From: Burkholderiales bacterium
Lineage (GTDB): Bacteria; Pseudomonadota; Gammaproteobacteria; Burkholderiales; Burkholderiaceae_C
DNA length: 34,187 nt
NCBI GenBank assembly: GCA_030602985.1
Contig: JAUVYR010000013.1
Span: 1 to 34,187 of the forward strand
Direction of reading: 5' to 3'
The translations under genes were made by a program, and so were the position numbers. Positions 32,490 to 34,187 of this stretch are shown here, in pieces (position 1 is the stretch's first letter; each line of letters begins with the position of its first letter). A model generated the notes under the pieces. That model did no database searches. It was not told the DNA's origin and was given only the letters and a program-made list of their open reading frames with translations.

Positions 32490-34187
32490 ATGTATTCCTA
32501 CAACGCGTTTGATCGCCAGTTTCTCCTCGAGCGAGCCACCCAGTTCCGTGACCAGCTGACGCGCTATCAAGCCGGCACCCTGGGCAGTGACGAGTTCAAA
32601 CCGCTACGCCTGCAGAACGGCTGGTACATCCAGCGCCACGCGCCCATGTTGCGTGTGGCGGTGCCGTACGGCGAGCTGTCCAGCCGCCAGGTGCGCGTAC
32701 TGGCACGCATTGCTCGGGAGTACGACCAGCCCAGCCACGAGGTATTCCAGGGTGCGGTGGAAGCACAGAACAAGCTGGGCAGCATCCAGCTGCGTGACGG
32801 CAAAGCCATAGCCAGCCGCCTGCCCACGGGCTACGCCCACTTCACCACGCGCCAGAACGTGCAATTCAACTGGATTCCAGTGCACTTGGCTGCCGACGTG
32901 ATGGACCTGCTGGCCAGCGTGGACATGCACGGCATTCAGACCAGCGGCAACTGCATCCGCAACATCACCACGGATGAACGGGCGGGGATTGCCGTGGACC
33001 AGGTGGCCGACCCGCGTCCATACGCCGAGATCCTGAGGCAATGGAGCACGCTCCATCCGGAATTCGCGTTCTTGCCTCGCAAATTCAAGATCGCGATCGT
33101 GGGGGCAAAAGAAGATCGGGCAGCGACCTATTGGCATGACGTGGGTCTGCATCTGGTGCGCAATGAAGCCGACCAGATTGGATTCCGGGTGCTGGCCGGC
33201 GGTGGCATGGGTCGAACACCCACGATTGCCACGGTCATGCGTGAATTCCTGCCCGCTGATCAGATCCTCAACTACCTCGAAGCCCTGGTGCGTGTCTACA
33301 ACGCCTGGGGGCGCCGTGACAACATCTACAAGGCCCGCATCAAAATCCTGGTCAAGGCTGAAGGGCAGCGTTACATCGACGAGGTGAACGCCGAATACCG
33401 CCGCATCGTCGAGCAGGACGGTGCGCCGCACACCATCACCCCCGCCGAACTGGAACGCGTGAGTCGGTGTTTCGCGCCGCCGCCGGCCAGCGCTTCGTCT
33501 CATTGCACCGACGAAAAAGTGGCGCGCATCTTGCGCGCTGCAGCCGAGGACGACGTGGAGTTTGGCCGGTGGCTGCAGCAAAATGTCAAGCCGCACAAGA
33601 ATCCCGATTTGCGGGCGGTGACGCTGTCGTTCAAACGTCTGGGGCAAGCGCCAGGCGATGCAACGGCCGATCAGCTCGATGCCGTGGCTGAACTGGCAGA
33701 ACGCTACAGCGCAGGGGAAGGGCGCGTGACGCACGACCAGAATCTGGTGCTGCCCTGGGTGCGCTGTGATGCCTTGCCTGAATTGTGGCGTGAGGCCCGG
33801 CGCCTGGGTCTGGCGCGCCCCAATATCGGTCTGCTGACCGACATGATTGCTTGCCCTGGCGGCGATTTCTGTGATCTGGCCAACGCGCGCTCCCTGACAG
33901 TGGCCGAAGCCATCACCGAACGCTACCAGGATCTCGACGAACTCCATGATCTGGGCGAGATTGACCTGCACATCAGCGGCTGCATCAACAGCTGCGGGCA
34001 CCACCACAGCGGCCACATCGGCATCCTGGGTGTCGATAAAGATGGGCAGGAGTGGTACCAGCTCACGCTGGCCGGCTCAGACGGCTCCGCCCTCAGCGGC
34101 GCGCCCGTGGCGGGCAAGGTGGTCGGCCCGTCCTTCTCGGCCAACGAAATCACCGAAGCGGTGGAGGCCGTGATCGACACCTACCGC
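32490..34187 (+). CDS. cysI: Sulfite reductase hemoprotein subunit / nitrite-sulfite reductase (partial at right edge)
   Basis: An ATG at 32490 opens a frame that stays open for 566 codons to the window edge; the C-terminus is missing. The protein is a siroheme and [4Fe-4S] enzyme reducing sulfite to sulfide for cysteine synthesis. The cluster and heme cysteines are at 455 and 461 (CPGGDFC) and at 498 and 502 (CINSC in ISGCINSCGHHHSGHIG). Conserved HFTTRQNVQFNW and TSGNCIRNITTD, which shape the siroheme and substrate site, are present, as are both ferredoxin-like half repeats. Closely related nitrite reductases share these motifs, so the substrate is inferred. The following genes would decide (cysH, cysD and cysN for sulfate assimilation). 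Confidence 0.92.
   Translation, partial: MYSYNAFDRQFLLERATQFRDQLTRYQAGTLGSDEFKPLRLQNGWYIQRHAPMLRVAVPYGELSSRQVRVLARIAREYDQPSHEVFQGAVEAQNKLGSIQLRDGKAIASRLPTGYAHFTTRQNVQFNWIPVHLAADVMDLLASVDMHGIQTSGNCIRNITTDERAGIAVDQVADPRPYAEILRQWSTLHPEFAFLPRKFKIAIVGAKEDRAATYWHDVGLHLVRNEADQIGFRVLAGGGMGRTPTIATVMREFLPADQILNYLEALVRVYNAWGRRDNIYKARIKILVKAEGQRYIDEVNAEYRRIVEQDGAPHTITPAELERVSRCFAPPPASASSHCTDEKVARILRAAAEDDVEFGRWLQQNVKPHKNPDLRAVTLSFKRLGQAPGDATADQLDAVAELAERYSAGEGRVTHDQNLVLPWVRCDALPELWREARRLGLARPNIGLLTDMIACPGGDFCDLANARSLTVAEAITERYQDLDELHDLGEIDLHISGCINSCGHHHSGHIGILGVDKDGQEWYQLTLAGSDGSALSGAPVAGKVVGPSFSANEITEAVEAVIDTYR

Noticed and set aside
1-34187. CRISPR arrays, tRNA genes, rRNA genes, prophage or toxin-antitoxin genes
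   Set aside because: Looked for by eye on both strands; no regularly spaced repeats, cloverleaf-type sequences, rRNA motifs or typical phage or toxin genes were seen. Small tRNA-like features cannot be fully excluded without a covariance scan.

Overview
The window is a chromosomal stretch from a betaproteobacterium, most probably of the order Burkholderiales. The evidence is protein resemblance and gene order: dnaX-ybaB-recR, trxA-rho-rpmE, pstSCAB-phoUBR, and rlmE-ftsH-folP-glmM are runs known from that group. The DNA is moderately GC-rich with consistent coding style throughout. I cannot name a genus. Nearly everything is housekeeping. Genes are packed tightly, often with ATGA stop/start overlaps, and no gene-free stretch exceeds 300 bases.

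Layout. The left edge holds the first 27 codons of a minus-strand gene that resembles an IS630-type transposase, followed by about 220 bases without a gene. Then come recR, ybaB/ebfC and dnaX (minus). The 4.5S SRP RNA gene, trxA, rho, rpmE (type B L31) and a polytopic glycosyltransferase-like membrane protein follow on the plus strand. Next is the phosphate region: pstS-pstC-pstA-pstB-phoU-phoB-phoR on the minus strand, ppx divergent from pstS, and ppk-sixA on the minus strand. Then a minus-strand block rlmE, ftsH, folP, glmM and a GNAT acetyltransferase. The right third carries yhbY and prlC (plus), rpiA (minus), pyrD (plus), dsbB and fpr (minus), yggX and an mnmC-like gene (plus), and a cysI-type sulfite/nitrite reductase cut by the right edge.

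How they work together. The 6999-18759 block is a phosphate-starvation superlocus: ABC uptake (PstSCAB), signalling (PhoU, PhoR, PhoB), and polyphosphate synthesis and breakdown (Ppk, Ppx). Pho-box-like sites lie upstream of pstS and ppk. The ftsH gene has a heat-shock-like promoter. The dnaX gene contains a run of nine A that should yield both tau and gamma clamp-loader subunits.

I found no clearly new multi-gene system. The observations most worth following are: an MnmC protein whose methyltransferase half appears truncated and to have lost its key motifs; the A9 slippage site in dnaX, where both alternative frames close at once; enlarged PstC and PstA; and an intrinsic terminator whose U-tract ends 11 bases before the folP start codon.
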